A stretch of 64,000 nt of DNA from Spinellus fusiger (GCA_025094145.1 JALLLS010000019.1:186001-250000); one strand, 5' to 3'. Positions 38,145-48,647 are shown, counted from the first letter of the stretch. The notes: a model not told the origin generated them from the sequence alone. Program-made: numbers and translations.

Positions 38145-38525
38145 ATAGGTACACCACATTTGCCTTTTTTTTTCATTCTTTGTGTGAACTATTGTAGAGT
38201 GTTTCTTAAATAAATAAAAAGAAAAAGAGTGTTCATCAGCTATAATAAAAACTCATAGAGATCAGTTTAATTGTGTAAAGTAATCAAATGAAAGTAATTT
38301 TACTTTTAAAATCAATGAGTTTTTGGTTTTTATACTTTATTCTGCTATTACTATTGCTATATCTTTATGAAATTCACAAGATACAGCTTGATCATAGTAT
38401 AAGCAGGCATTATCTTTTGTAGTTAACTTCTTGATAATTATATAATATAAATATATAGTTTTGCATTATTTTTATAAAGTAACCCGACAAAAGTAATAGA
38501 ATTTCTTCACATTCCAGGATATTTC
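38145..38525. other. AT-rich flank of the retrotransposon island
   Basis: No gene. Contains the inverse copy of the 4471-4492 motif at 38477-38497. Confidence 0.5.
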
Positions 38526-38782
38526 TGTTGTAATCATGAAGACAACGGTAGCAGTCACAGACCAATTATTAAGTTGTCTCCTTTCTACAACATAATTCAT
38601 AGTTAAGACACTGCATATTAAAGTCTACTGTACAGGCCATTATTATCAAGTATCCTAAAACAGTAATAGATTATTCTCAATAACACAGTCACCTGTCTAT
38701 TTAGTATAAATAGACATGTCAAAATTGTTTTAATAAAAGCATCTTGTTCTTGAGTCTGATTAATTCCCTTTCGAATTTAACA
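38526..38782 (-). repeat. 257-bp LTR, inverted partner of 40299-40555
   Basis: The reverse complement starts TGTTAAATTCGAAAGG and ends ATTACAACA (TG...CA ends), with a TATA-like TTTATACTAAATAG. It is nearly identical to 40299-40555 and exactly the same length. The five bases after it (CACTG, 38783-38787) equal the reverse complement of the five bases beyond the other copy (CAGTG, 40556-40560). Confidence 0.8.
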
Positions 38783-39165
38783 CACTGTCTCTGGGTTTCA
38801 GATGGAGTCCATCAAAGTGTTGTCTTTGATCTTAGGTATCAAAAGAAATCCGGACAGTTAGACATGTAGTAGAACTCTGTTGTTTATTCATTCAATTGCA
38901 TACTTCTTTTATACTGTTTCCACACACTACTTCTGCTAACTTATGATATAATAATTACATCTTTCAGGGTGAGCTATCCTTTAGTCTAATTGCAACTGTT
39001 CACCTTTCTTTTTCCAGTTGGCTTCTTTACTAAAGATGTCATTATCTATAAAAGGAAAGTGACATCACAACAAATGTGTGCAATAGTCCAACAAGACTCA
39101 CTAATCAGAACAACCTACACTTTATATGGAGAGGTAGTGCCACTCATCAAGGAATTTATCTACCT
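38783..39165 (+). pseudogene. LINE ORF2 continuation, displaced 3' fragment
   Basis: After CACTG the plus strand reads SLGFRWSPSKCVVFD, which is the natural continuation of the LINE reverse transcriptase that breaks off at 40556 with AEQHSL. About 240 bases later it resumes with TYTLYGEVVPLIKEFIYL, the next conserved block of fungal LINE RTs. A dispersed repeat follows from about 39160. Confidence 0.7.
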
Positions 39166-39345
39166 ACACACCAGGAGATTTTTCTGGCTTTTAAGTGGGG
39201 ATATCTCTTTCCTTTTACAACTAAAAATATTTTGCCCTTTTATGGAACGGTGTTTAAAATCAAAGGTTTGCAAGTATATAAATAATTGTTTCCTTTTGTG
39301 GATACCTCAATATCAAATTGTATTATCAGTAAAATATATTGTTTA
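39160..39345 (+). repeat. Dispersed repeat copy (with 13230-13400)
   Basis: CACCAGGAGATTTTTCTGGC through ATACCTCAATATCAAATTGT, as at 13230-13400. Confidence 0.6.
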
Positions 39346-39635
39346 TTGTTGTGAAGACATTTTCTATATTTGGATGGATCACTTCTTTTGGAATGAGCAC
39401 TCATTTATTACCAAACTAAGAAGGAGACTCTATTGAATATCAAGGGATGTCAATAGTTCATAGCATTTTGATAGTTAGCCCCTGAATCTATACAATTAGA
39501 AAAGTATAAAAGACATAGTAATTCCATTTAATAAACAACAGAGTTTAACTACATGTTCTACTGTTCCATATACCTTTGGCCTAAAAACTCAAAGACAGCA
39601 ATTGGTAGCTGAAGAATTTCCAATCTTCTAACTAT

Positions 39636-40298
39636 ATGAATCCTGCTGGAATGCAAGTAAATAACAGAGCCACAAGACAAGAAAGGATCAAGTACAAGCT
39701 TGAGGAAAAGATACAATCAAGACTTCCAAAGGAATACCAAGCAAGCTTTGCAAGTACTAGGCAAGTTCCCTATCTCCCAGAGGACCAGAGACTAGAATCT
39801 ACAAAGAAAAGAGAAACCCAGTGGGAATGACAAGCAGAAGAACTAGCCAGCTCATTCATCAAGAAAACAAAGATCCCAATGGCCAACATTGAAGAAAACA
39901 CAGCCATGGCAACAGCTATTGCCCTAGCCATTGAGAAAGCCCTAGGAGGCAGAAAGCCAAGTGGGGAGCAAATGAGACAGCCAGAGTGCTACAATGGTGA
40001 GAGAGCTGCCAACGTCCTCAATGGGTGGTTGAGGATGGTAGACCACTACACCAACTACCATGGACACAGCTCCCAGAGGAAAGCACAATACATGGTGAAC
40101 CTACTTAGAGGGAGAGCAGAGACCTGGTGGCAGAGAATGGAGGAACAGGAGGCTCCCATTCTGAAGTGGGAGACCTTCCAGGCCACCATAAGAAAAGAGT
40201 TCCAGCCTGCTCACTCTGAATATGCAGCCAGAGATTGCCTTGCCCAGCTCAGACAAAGAACCACTGTGGAGGATTACATGGATCAATTCAGGGATGTG
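39636..40298 (+). pseudogene. Ty3/gypsy Gag fragment
   Basis: The frame from 39636 (MNPAGMQVNNRATRQERIKY) continues through one in-frame TGA at 39828. It then gives the retrotransposon Gag core: LNGWLRMVDHYTNYHGHSSQ, LLRGRAETWWQRMEEQE, WETFQATIRKEFQPAHSEYA and LRQRTTVEDYMDQFRDV. The sequence breaks off at 40298 where an LTR begins. No zinc knuckle, protease or RT follows. A possible primer-binding site (TTGGTAGCTGAAG) and TATA box (near 39504) lie upstream. Confidence 0.75.
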
Positions 40299-40555
40299 TG
40301 TTAAATTTGAAAGGGAATTAATCAGACTCAAGAACAAGATGCTTTTATTAAAACAATTTTGACATGTCTATTTATACTAAATAGACAGGTGACTGTGTTA
40401 TTGAGAATAATCTATTACTGTTTTAGGATACTTGATAATAATGGCCTGTACAGTAGACTTTAATATGCAGTGTCTTAACTATGAATTATGTTGTAGAAAG
40501 GAGACAACTTAATAATTGGTCTGTGACTGCTACCATTGTCTTCATGATTACAACA
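40299..40555 (+). repeat. 257-bp LTR
   Basis: Starts TGTTAAATTTGAAAGG and ends ATTACAACA. It separates the Gag fragment (left) from the LINE RT (right) and is the inverted twin of 38526-38782. Confidence 0.8.
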
Positions 40556-42814
40556 CAGTGAGTGTTGTTCTGCTACTTGCAGCATGCTTTGGACTTCCTG
40601 GGGACTACCAATGATGGCTATGTCATCTGCAAAGAAGAGAGAGTTGATGACTGTTGGTCTTGGTTCTGGTAGAGCATTGGATGCATCTAGTAAGTAGTTG
40701 TACTCTCTCAGTGAAGATGGTGAAGTAGATGAGACAACTGTTGGAGAATGTACAAAAGGTATAGACCTGAAGGCAGCTGGAAGAGAGCTAATGCATATGG
40801 AATACAAGTGAGGACTTAGCACTGATCCCTAAAGCACTCCAGTCACAGGGACAAAAGCAGGAGAGACATAGTTGCTCAGTAGAACACTGATGGAGACCTC
40901 ATCAAACATGTTGACTAGAAGTGCCAGGAAAGCAGGTGGGGTGTTTCTCTTTTTGAGAGCATTCCATATCACTCTACAGTCAACTGTGTCATAAGCTGCC
41001 TTGATGTCCAGATAGGCCACTACTGGGTACTTGTGATGCTGTTTGTAGTGCTGGCTGATGATACTGTGAAGGCACAGGGCCTGGTCAAGAGCACCTCTTC
41101 TTGGTCTAAAACCACCTTGGGCCACGTCCAGAGGTGGGGAGAACTTATGCAACATGGGTGCAAGACACATTTCAAACAGCTTCCTCACTACTGAGGTAAG
41201 AGAAATAGGCCTATAGTTGGCAGGATTGTCTGGACTACCCTTCTTGTAGATAGGAAAGACCTGTGCTTGGCACCATGGTGAGGGGACATAGGCCCATTGC
41301 CAGCAAACTGTAAACAAGTTAGACAGAACAGGTGCAATCACAAACTTGATGGACTTGATCATCTCTGCTCTGATGTGGTCTGAACCTGGTGCTTTTTGAG
41401 ATGGCAGAAAGGCAATCCAGTGTAATACATCTGCTGAAGTCAAAGGTGCATTGCTAGCAGAGAAAGGTAGCTGTGGTAATGGTGGTGCTGGTGCAGGTTG
41501 TCTTACTTCAGGCAGAATACCTCCACTGTAGACAGTCTCCAAGTGTCTTCTCATTGCTGTGGCAGCTGCTTCTGGTCCATCAGGGTGCTGGTATGTGGTC
41601 TGCTTCTGCCTACGTTGTCTCAGCTGCTTGATCTTTGAAGTTGTCTTTGCAAAGTCTCTCTCCATTGCCTGACAGAAGGCACACTATGCTCTTCTTTTGG
41701 CAGCCTGCACTTCACTTCTAAATGATGCTACTGCTGCTTGGTGCTTCTCCCACCAGTAGACTTTGTCAAGGCCAACAGCACATCTCCATCTTCTGTAGTG
41801 TCTATCTCTCAGGTCAGCTACCTCCTGTAGTGATGTAGACCAAAAGGCCTTCCAGTGTGTGGGTCTTGGACGTTTGCTACCAACAGAGAGATCAAGTGCC
41901 TTGTATACATTGTTGTTAAAGTGCTCAGTCAACTGGTCAATGGGAGGCTGTGATCTTGGTGGAGAGGCTACTAAGGCTGCTAGCTCTGTGCTAAGACTTT
42001 GTGACAATGTCTGGAAATGGTGTGCATACAGCTTACCAACGTCAGGCTCCTTCAATCTAGACAAGTTCCATAGTCTTCTGAGAGGTGGTGGTGAGAGGTG
42101 AAAGTCAGAGAGATCATAATCAAAAGACAAAGTGAGAAGTCTATGATCAGAGTTCAGTGAGTGCTTAGTATCAACCTCTATGCATGCATTGGTAAGTGGT
42201 GTGTTGGTGATGAAGAGGTCAATGATGCTACTAAGCTGTTGCTGTTGCCTGAATGAGATGTAGGTAGGCTGACCAAATGCAAGAGAAGAGTTCAGTACTG
42301 CCAGGCCTTGTTCTTCCATCCAAAAAAGCAAGGCATTTCCTCTGGAGTTGGATGCATGATCACCAACATGATCACCAAGGCATGCATTGAGGTCTCCACA
42401 GATCAGGGTGTCATTGTTCAAAGGAATGGTATTGAGAACCTCTAGGGCTTCTTCTGTGGATAGGGAGGGGGGAAGGTAAAGGCATACAATTCCAATGGAT
42501 CCAAATTGGACTCCAAGGGCATAGGGGGTGGGCATAGGGATATGGGTGACATAATAGGGGCATAGGGGAGAGATGAGAGCACAGATACCCATGGAGCCAT
42601 GGTAGTTGCCTATCACTGGCTCACCATAAGTGTGGAACTGTGTCCATGATGTGGGGAGGAGTGAGGGAGAAAGGAGCCACGTTTCTGTGATGAAGAGCAT
42701 AGTGAAGGAGTGTGTGTGCTGCATAATGTCATGTACCAAAGACTGTTGAAGTCCATTGGCATTCCAAAGTCCCAGAGAGACTCTATTCATAAGTTGTGTT
42801 TTCTTCTGAGGCAT
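40556..42814 (-). CDS. LINE ORF2: endonuclease and reverse transcriptase, interrupted
   Basis: A non-LTR retrotransposon ORF2 from 42814. The N-terminal APE-type endonuclease has LGLWNANGL, LFITETWLL, LICGDLNACLGDHVGD, SSIIDLFITN and NSDHRLLTLSF. The RT has LPSQKAPGSDHIRAEMIKS, FPIYKKGSPDNPANYRPISL, QGGFRPRRGALDQA, VAYLDIKAAYDTVD and the catalytic FFADDIAIIG. Two in-frame TAGs (41684-41686 and 40829-40831) split it. The second is at the conserved Gln of GVLQGSVLSP. The frame is otherwise open, so the element looks young. It breaks at 40556 where an LTR is inserted; the rest continues at 38783. Confidence 0.88.
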
Positions 42815-43793
42815 CTAGCATTTCTTCATCTGTTTGTGGTGCCTTGAATGCTGTTGATGCCCTGTCTCTATCCTGGTACTGCTTCCTCTTGTTGTGGTTC
42901 TCAGGGATCTGGGATTCTTCAATCCATCCTACCTCAGCAAATGCTGTGGCCACAGAGAAGGCTGTGTGGGGGCGCATGTAGGCAATGGCCTGGAGGCATC
43001 TGCTCTCATGCAGGTGGATGGCTTCTGAGGCCAGGTCCTCTTTTGACAGTGTTGCATATTTGGGATCAGCAAGGTGCTCTGGTGCTGTAGGATCAAAGTC
43101 CTTGTAGGTGGTTATGCCAGCCTTTTCCAAGAGAGACAGCACTTCTGGCTCATACTGAAGGTGCACCAACAGGCCAATGACAGATCTGGCAGGGAAACAG
43201 ACATCCAGGATGCATCCAGTATCAAAGCCAAGGGTTCTGAGGAGCTTACACACTTCTGGATGGTTCATGTGTCTTCCACAGGGGATGTACACATAGTTGT
43301 ACCCTTGTTCACCTACTGAGACAGTGAAGGCTCTTGTTGCAGCAGCAACACGTCTCTCTGAAGGCTGTGACCTCTTGACAGGAGCCTTGGCATGTTTCTT
43401 GGCCACTGTGGCCTAAGAAGAGTCCTTGACAGTAGGCAGACCTTGTAGTGGATCAGTTGCTCTACTCTTTGGTGTCTGTGTTTCCTTTGGTGTCAGGACA
43501 TTGGTGGGGGCTGGGACTGTTGGTGATGCTGCTGCTGCTTTGAGGGCACTGATCTCTGCCTCCAGAGCCTTGACTGTCCCTTGCAGTCTTGAGTTTTCTT
43601 CCAGGAATCTCTCAAAAGCATCAAGCTTTTGCTGCTGCTGGTGATTCTGCTGTCTGACCTGAGTTATCTCAGTGGAGAGCAAAGTCAACACCAAAATAAT
43701 GTCAGCTTGGGAGGGAGCAGCTGTGTTTTGCTGCAACTGCAGCAACTGTTGGTGGGTATTCCCAAAAGACATGGTGTATCTACTGCTATTCAA
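42783..43793 (-). CDS. LINE ORF1 with one internal TAG
   Basis: From an ATG at 43793 (MSFGNTHQQLLQLQQN starts a few codons in) a Gln-rich coiled-coil-like region follows (QQNHQQQQKLDAFERFLEEN, LQGTVKALEAEISALKAA). There is one TAG at 43413, then AKKHAKAPVKRSQPSERRV and a folded part (YNYVYIPCGRHMNHPEVCKL, LRTLGFDTGCILDVCFPARS). It ends at a TAG at 42783, 32 bases inside ORF2, so the two ORFs overlap in different frames. Order and overlap are typical of LINE ORF1/ORF2. RNA-binding function is inferred. Confidence 0.7.
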
Positions 43794-43962
43794 GTGGTGA
43801 TGACCTGAAACTTGGACAGTAGGTGGGGAGGTGGGTGATGTTGATGGATGGATTGTGTTTTTTGATGGATGCAGCGTTTTGGTGATGGATGGATGATTTT
43901 CAAATTTGGATAGATTTACAATTTTGGTTTTTAAAAAAGTGTTGCTCTCCAGAAAGAGAGAC

Positions 43963-44034
43963 GGACTTATAGCTCAGCGGTAGAGCGTGGGATTGCAGAT
44001 CCTAAGGTCCCGTGTTCAAATCACGGTGGGTCCT
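43963..44034 (+). tRNA. tRNA-Cys (GCA)
   Basis: A 72-base cloverleaf: acceptor GGACTTA with TGGGTCC (G-U pairs), D-arm GCTCAGCGGTAGAGC, anticodon arm TGGGA TTGCAGA TCCTA with anticodon GCA, T-arm CCGTG TTCAAAT CACGG. The TTCAAAT loop serves as B box. No intron. It lies just beyond the 5' end of the LINE. Confidence 0.93.
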
Positions 44035-44195
44035 AATATTTTTAATATTCTTTTCTTGAATACAGTCTCATAATTGAATTTAATACTTGTCTAAGTTTTA
44101 ATAAAATAATGTCCTTCTTTATATAAAACTTCTTTTTTTCCCCAAATATTATTAATTCAACACAGAGGAATAATTGCTATTTAAAACATACAAGG

Positions 44196-44775
44196 TGTTG
44201 TGTTCCAACTTCAATCCAAAGATTCTCTATGAATAAGTCAACACAAGTAGTGTGCTGTGACATTCAGAATACTCTATGAAAGCTGAGTGCACACAAGTAC
44301 CATAGTACATCTCTGTATCATCTCACTGATTGGTTGTAACTACAAATCACTTTCTAAAGCTCAGTGTACTATTGGACACTTAACAAGAGCCATCTTCATT
44401 AATAATCCTAACAGAACAATATTGACCTATCAGAGTCAATTGAGTAAAGACTCATAATAATTAATGGTTTCAATAATGGAGTGCTTGTCCCAGGAGCCAA
44501 CCATAGGGTTGAATCTAATAATACTACAACTAAGTAAAACATATGAGCCAACCATAAGGTGGCAGTTATTAATACTACCATAAGGTAGTAATATAGACAC
44601 CAACCATTTAGTTGTAATTGTGAAGCAGCCTAAGGTTGACTATCATAACTACCATAAGGTAGAAGCCACTGAAGGATAAGCACCCACCAAAAGTATAAAT
44701 AGTGAACTTTTCTTTACTCAATAAAAATTATCTTTGTTCAGTCTTGTTAATCTACCTGTCCAAACAATCTCAACA
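44196..44775 (+). repeat. Putative solo LTR, about 580 bp, with hairpin units
   Basis: Bounded by TGTTG and CAACA inverted ends. It has a TATA box (AAGTATAAATAG near 44694) and a CAATAAAA near 44723. It contains repeated palindromic units such as ACCATAAGGTTG and TACCATAAGGTAG. It cuts into a Ty3/gypsy integrase frame at its right edge. No target duplication was seen. Confidence 0.4.
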
Positions 44776-45129
44776 TCCAAAAAATTGGAAGCCCTTGGTC
44801 AAGCCCATGCTGCTGCTGAAATAAGAATGAAGGCCACAAGTAAAAAAGACAAGGAGTGCTGGGATGCTGTTATAAAACCTCAGGGTTTTGACATTGGTGA
44901 TCATGTTCTCATGAGACATGAGAACCAATATGGACTGGAATACAACTGGAAAGGACTGTATATTGTGGTTGGCAAGAATGAAGAGACAAACATATACAAA
45001 CTGGAAGGTATTGCTGGTGAACCATACAAGTCCTGGGTCCATATAGACTGTTTGAAACCAGCAAAGGCTGAATCCATTGAACTGCCTTGGTATAATCCAA
45101 CTGTCTCTTGTGCTGCTTGGAGAAACTAA
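44776..45129 (+). pseudogene. Ty3/gypsy integrase C-terminal fragment
   Basis: LEALGQAHAAAEIRMKATSK, then FDIGDHVLMRHENQYGLEYN, WKGLYIVVGKN and YKSWVHIDCLKPA. This matches the end of gypsy integrases (AAxxRMK...FxVGDxVLxR...W.GPxxV...VHxxxLKP). A TAA ends it. The upstream integrase core is absent, replaced by the LTR at 44196-44775. Confidence 0.7.
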
Positions 45130-45299
45130 ATGGGATTGTCTTCTGCAAACTTTTTGTAAACGCACTCTTCCTTGCCTGCTGCCAACAATTTTTTTCTGGG
45201 TCTGCCCCTTCAGTCACAATTTTTTCCTGCTCCTTCTGCTCTGCCTGCTGTTTCTGTTAAGTCCAACAGTGACATTGACTTTGAGTCAATTGAGGACAA

Positions 45300-45690
45300 T
45301 TGACAGTCTAGGGGGGGAGTATTGTCCATGCTAGACACTGTGCTATCAAATAGAGTAATACTATTGGCTGCACATGTCTTCCCTTTTTGGATACACACAG
45401 ATGATATAATATAATTAATAAGATAAATGCTAATGCAATATATTGTCTTGGCTTTATGTTCTCTTCACAGTGAACATGTTAAGCCAGGACATGTATGTGC
45501 AATTGTACACTGTAGAATTTAGTATAAATAATCAAGTGAATTCAATGAATAAACATTATCTTCTATCTTCTCTTTTATTCTTCTTCTTTGATCTATGTGG
45601 GCTTCAGTCCAGACCTTGTTATCCTCAGTTTCCTCTTATTGCTGTCTCTACTTTTGGGCTTAGTATTATCCTGTCCAAATTGGTAACCGA
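45300..45690 (+). repeat. Polypurine tract and probable 3' LTR of a gypsy element
   Basis: AGGGGGGAG (about 45310) is a typical polypurine tract and is followed by TATTGTCCATGCTAGACAC as a likely LTR start. A TATA-like TAGTATAAATAA lies near 45520. The LTR end is not certain, and no matching 5' LTR was found in the window. Confidence 0.4.
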
Positions 45691-45703
45691 CAACTTAAAA
45701 TAA

Positions 45704-45785
45704 GTCGACATGTCCGAGTGGTTAAGGAGTGTGACTAGAAATCACATAGGCTCTGCCTGCGTAGGTTCAAATCCTGCTGTCGACG
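45704..45785 (+). tRNA. tRNA-Ser (AGA)
   Basis: An 82-base gene: acceptor GTCGACA with TGTCGAC, anticodon arm TGTGA CTAGAAA TCACA with anticodon AGA, a long variable arm as in class II tRNAs, T-arm GTAGG TTCAAAT CCTGC. No intron. Confidence 0.93.
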
Positions 45786-45971
45786 AGATAACATAAACAT
45801 ATGTTCTAAAATTGGATTATCTTTTATACTTGTATTATTTTTATTGAGATGCATATTTGAAGTTTGTAACTATAAACACATGTTAAATCGCTATAGACTT
45901 TTACATGTGATTGTATGTACTACTTTGTTTTATATTGTATTTGTCTCAAATCTCTAGTTTACTTAATCATC

Positions 45972-48020
45972 CTATATCATTATATTAATAACCATATATT
46001 CATTTGTGTCTATTAAAAGAAAAGTCTCTGTTGTCCATGTACTTACCAAGAATCTATCGGGCATTACAATGGGTGCAACAAGAGACCAGAGATAAATAAC
46101 ATGGCAAAGCCAGCCAGAAACAATTTTGATCCAGACAGCTGTATAACTTTGTCCAATACGAACAAGATCTGTTGGATCTTGTTCTAATGGAGACCCTGCA
46201 TCCTCTGTTGTAATTGTGTTCCTAAAATACAATTATTATGCCATCCTATCAAGACTATCCTTACCAATTTGTAAGCACCATTGCAATATACATGCCAGCG
46301 ATTGCAAACACAAAATGGAAGAATGAGTAGCTATAGACAGAACCGAATCTTTCATCATCTTTATCGTCATCTCCCTCCATGTCATCACTCAATTGATTAT
46401 TCTCATAAAGCACAGAACGAGGCAGAGCACTGATTTGAACTATAAGGACTGATTCTGTCTTTCTCTTCATTGGTAACTTACCCACTCTCTACGGCATCGA
46501 TTAAATGTTGATTGGCTGGTCCATGAACACTCATTCTTTGGATACCCATGGATGATGAGTTATGTCTCAAAGGAAGACAGTTATCTGTATCCAAGGGCTC
46601 GTAGTAGCTATTCTCACGACGACCACTGTTGATCAATGCACTGTCTTGTGTAGCTGCACGACTGGTTGAGTAAGCAACAGCCAAGAAAGTGAAAACAGCA
46701 CCCAAAACAATTGATGTTGTTTGTGTGCCATGGGATCTTCTTAAAGGATTGCATTGTTTATCATTGGGCTCATTGGCTACTGCAGACAGGACAAGGTAGG
46801 TGCAGTAGATGACAACAATAGATGCTTGAGACAGACCAGATCTAGAATTGGATGCTTGTACTATAGGAGTAATACATACAATTGTCACTAGTATACAAAG
46901 GATCATATTAAGCGTGATAAAGAACTGGTTTAGAGAGCACCCATTGGTAGCAAAGAAGCCGTACATAATGCCAGTCAAAGCAATAGCACCAGTAAACATA
47001 GATATTGTTCCACCTATACAGTAGAGACCATTGTTTTAGTATGTCCATTTCTTTCTTCAACTATCAATGGATAAAATACTCTATTGCTTACCAATCAATA
47101 TGTATTTCCACTTGGCACTCCCATCTTCAAAGTTAGCTACACATCTTTCTGTCCAGCTGTGTGCAAAATCCACAAGCAGCACTAAACCAAACAGAATAAA
47201 GAGGGCAGCACCTATCAATGCAAAGTAGTTTCCCCAGACGATAAAGAAACCACTAGGAATAAAAAAAGAGACGACCAACAGGGCTATCCAGCCTAATATT
47301 TTTGGACCCCACCACCTAAGAGAGTCAGTCTTTCTGTAGTTTTTTTTTTCTTCTTTGTCTATGTCTACCCATTCTGAACAGCTGATCTCTTGGAACGACT
47401 GTCATGAACACCGATCAGAAGCAGTCCAAGGATCCCATGAAACAACACAAGAGCAAAACAGACTCTGTGAACCTATTTTACATACCATAGGTGTTGAGTG
47501 TCTATTGTAGGTTTGTCTATCTATCCATATCCCAAGAACAACTCACTGCAATAATACCATAGCATCTGCCTTCTACACAGTCCAACTTCATATAGTCCAT
47601 CGTCAAGTGCTGCAGTTTCTTAATAGCCCAGTTGGAGAGCATAAGCCATGCTAGCTACTCATGGTATTAGAAAACAAGTCCTCCCTAGCCATACTCATTC
47701 TCCTTTCTTCTTTTCCAAAGCCAACAATAATAAGTACTTGCCACTGAGTTCATTAAGAATATAATCTAAGTTGTATCAGGTCAATGCAACCTGTGTCTTG
47801 ATAGACTGAAGACTACTTACAGCATAGCCTATTCTTGTGGCAATAGAGTTGTTACAGTTACAGCTATAGAAGAAGTGAGTGTTGTTGGCATAGGCTAATG
47901 AAGTGTTTCCTGTGACCTTCTAAACGCAAGGGAGCATGCAGCAGCAGAAAAACAGCTGGCGACCCATGAGCCAACTGTACCAAGCGCAGGTAAAGCAAGA
48001 AAGCTCAGTGCAGCACCCAT
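45972..48020 (-). CDS. TMS1: Serine incorporator family protein (SERINC/TMS1)
   Basis: A multi-pass membrane protein of the SERINC/TMS1 family, linked to serine-derived lipid supply and phospholipid scrambling. The start at 48020 gives MGAALSFLALPALGTVGSWV, then the Cys-containing first helix (SCFSAAACSLAF). Conserved blocks follow: FFYSCNCNNSIATRIGYA, SFFIPSGFFIVWGNYFALIG, LVLLVDFAHSWTERCV, CSLNQFFITLNMILCI, RSGLSQASIVVIYCTYLVLS, NEPNDKQCNPL, YSYSFFHFVFAIAGMYIAMV with LTNW, and AVWIKIVSGWLCHVIYLWSL with VAPIVMPDRF. About eight introns. The last few residues depend on whether a final intron (GTAAGT near 46045) is used. Confidence 0.92.
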
Positions 48021-48647
48021 AATGTATTGGATAAGTTATTCGAGTTTTGTTGAAATGTATTATCAAGTTGAAGTATGCACTGGCCTCTCATGACCAATGG
48101 CTCAAGTCATACCCAAGTGACTGTCTGATATTTCTTCTATTTATAGAGAGACACTATAATAAAAGAAAGCCCTACACAAAAGGATATTATCTTTTAGTAG
48201 CACACTATTTGAAGGAAGCAAAAAGAAAAGAAAAATAAACACACACTCTCTCTATAATACAATGTCCTTGGATGTTTCTGTCTCTATTTATAAGAAATAC
48301 AAATACAAATACAAATACAAATACAAATAGAGAGAAGAGAGAGTATCTGAATGACTAACAACTATTCTCTGGGGAGTAGTATCCGTGTGATTGTATCAGA
48401 GAGACATCCAATAGGCTTGGCACAGAAGAATGGTGCCTTGAAATACTGTTAGCTCTATACTGTACACGAATTACCCAAAATGGATAGTCACACTCTATGA
48501 ACCTTTTGTAGGAATTCACTTGTTCAGAAGGAGCCCTCATATTGGTTTTTGGATTACGTGACCCTTTGTCCACCCGTGCGCTGTTTGAATCCATCTTTTG
48601 TTTTGTCAGATAGCGGCGTGCTGCAACATGAGTCTCTTTCTTCTCTC
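48021..48647. other. Intergenic between SERINC and SAC3
   Basis: A divergent promoter region with an (AATACA)n-type minisatellite near 48297-48327. A minus-strand ORF at 48355-48594 (MDSNSARVDKGSRNPKTNMR start) could be a small gene divergent from SAC3 but is not recognised. An alternative upstream start for SAC3 is at 48549. Confidence 0.4.
48355..48594 (-). CDS. Small hypothetical ORF
   Basis: An open frame of 79 codons on the minus strand. The N-terminal part is polar (MDSNSARVDKGSRNPKTNMR, SEQVNSYKRFIECDYPFW), with no recognisable domain, signal or membrane segment. It could be the first exon of a short gene sharing a promoter with SAC3, or chance. No function is proposed. Confidence 0.22.
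   Translation of the reverse strand: MDSNSARVDKGSRNPKTNMRAPSEQVNSYKRFIECDYPFWVIRVQYRANSISRHHSSVPSLLDVSLIQSHGYYSPENSC

Noticed and set aside
40829..43415. Reassigned code: UAG (and UAA) read as glutamine
   Set aside because: TAG at Gln positions in the LINE and TAR in Tc1 suggested it. However, host genes stop at TAG exactly where the families end (the E2 after TLGL, importin-beta, SAC3, RIC1) and at TAA (eL41, S27a, TRAPPC2). C-to-T decay of transposons explains the pattern.
39636..45129. One full-length Ty3/gypsy element from Gag (39.6 kb) to integrase end (45.1 kb)
   Set aside because: No protease, RT or integrase core lies between them. The interval is occupied by an LTR, an opposite-strand LINE, a tRNA gene and another LTR, and the outer flanks do not match as LTRs.
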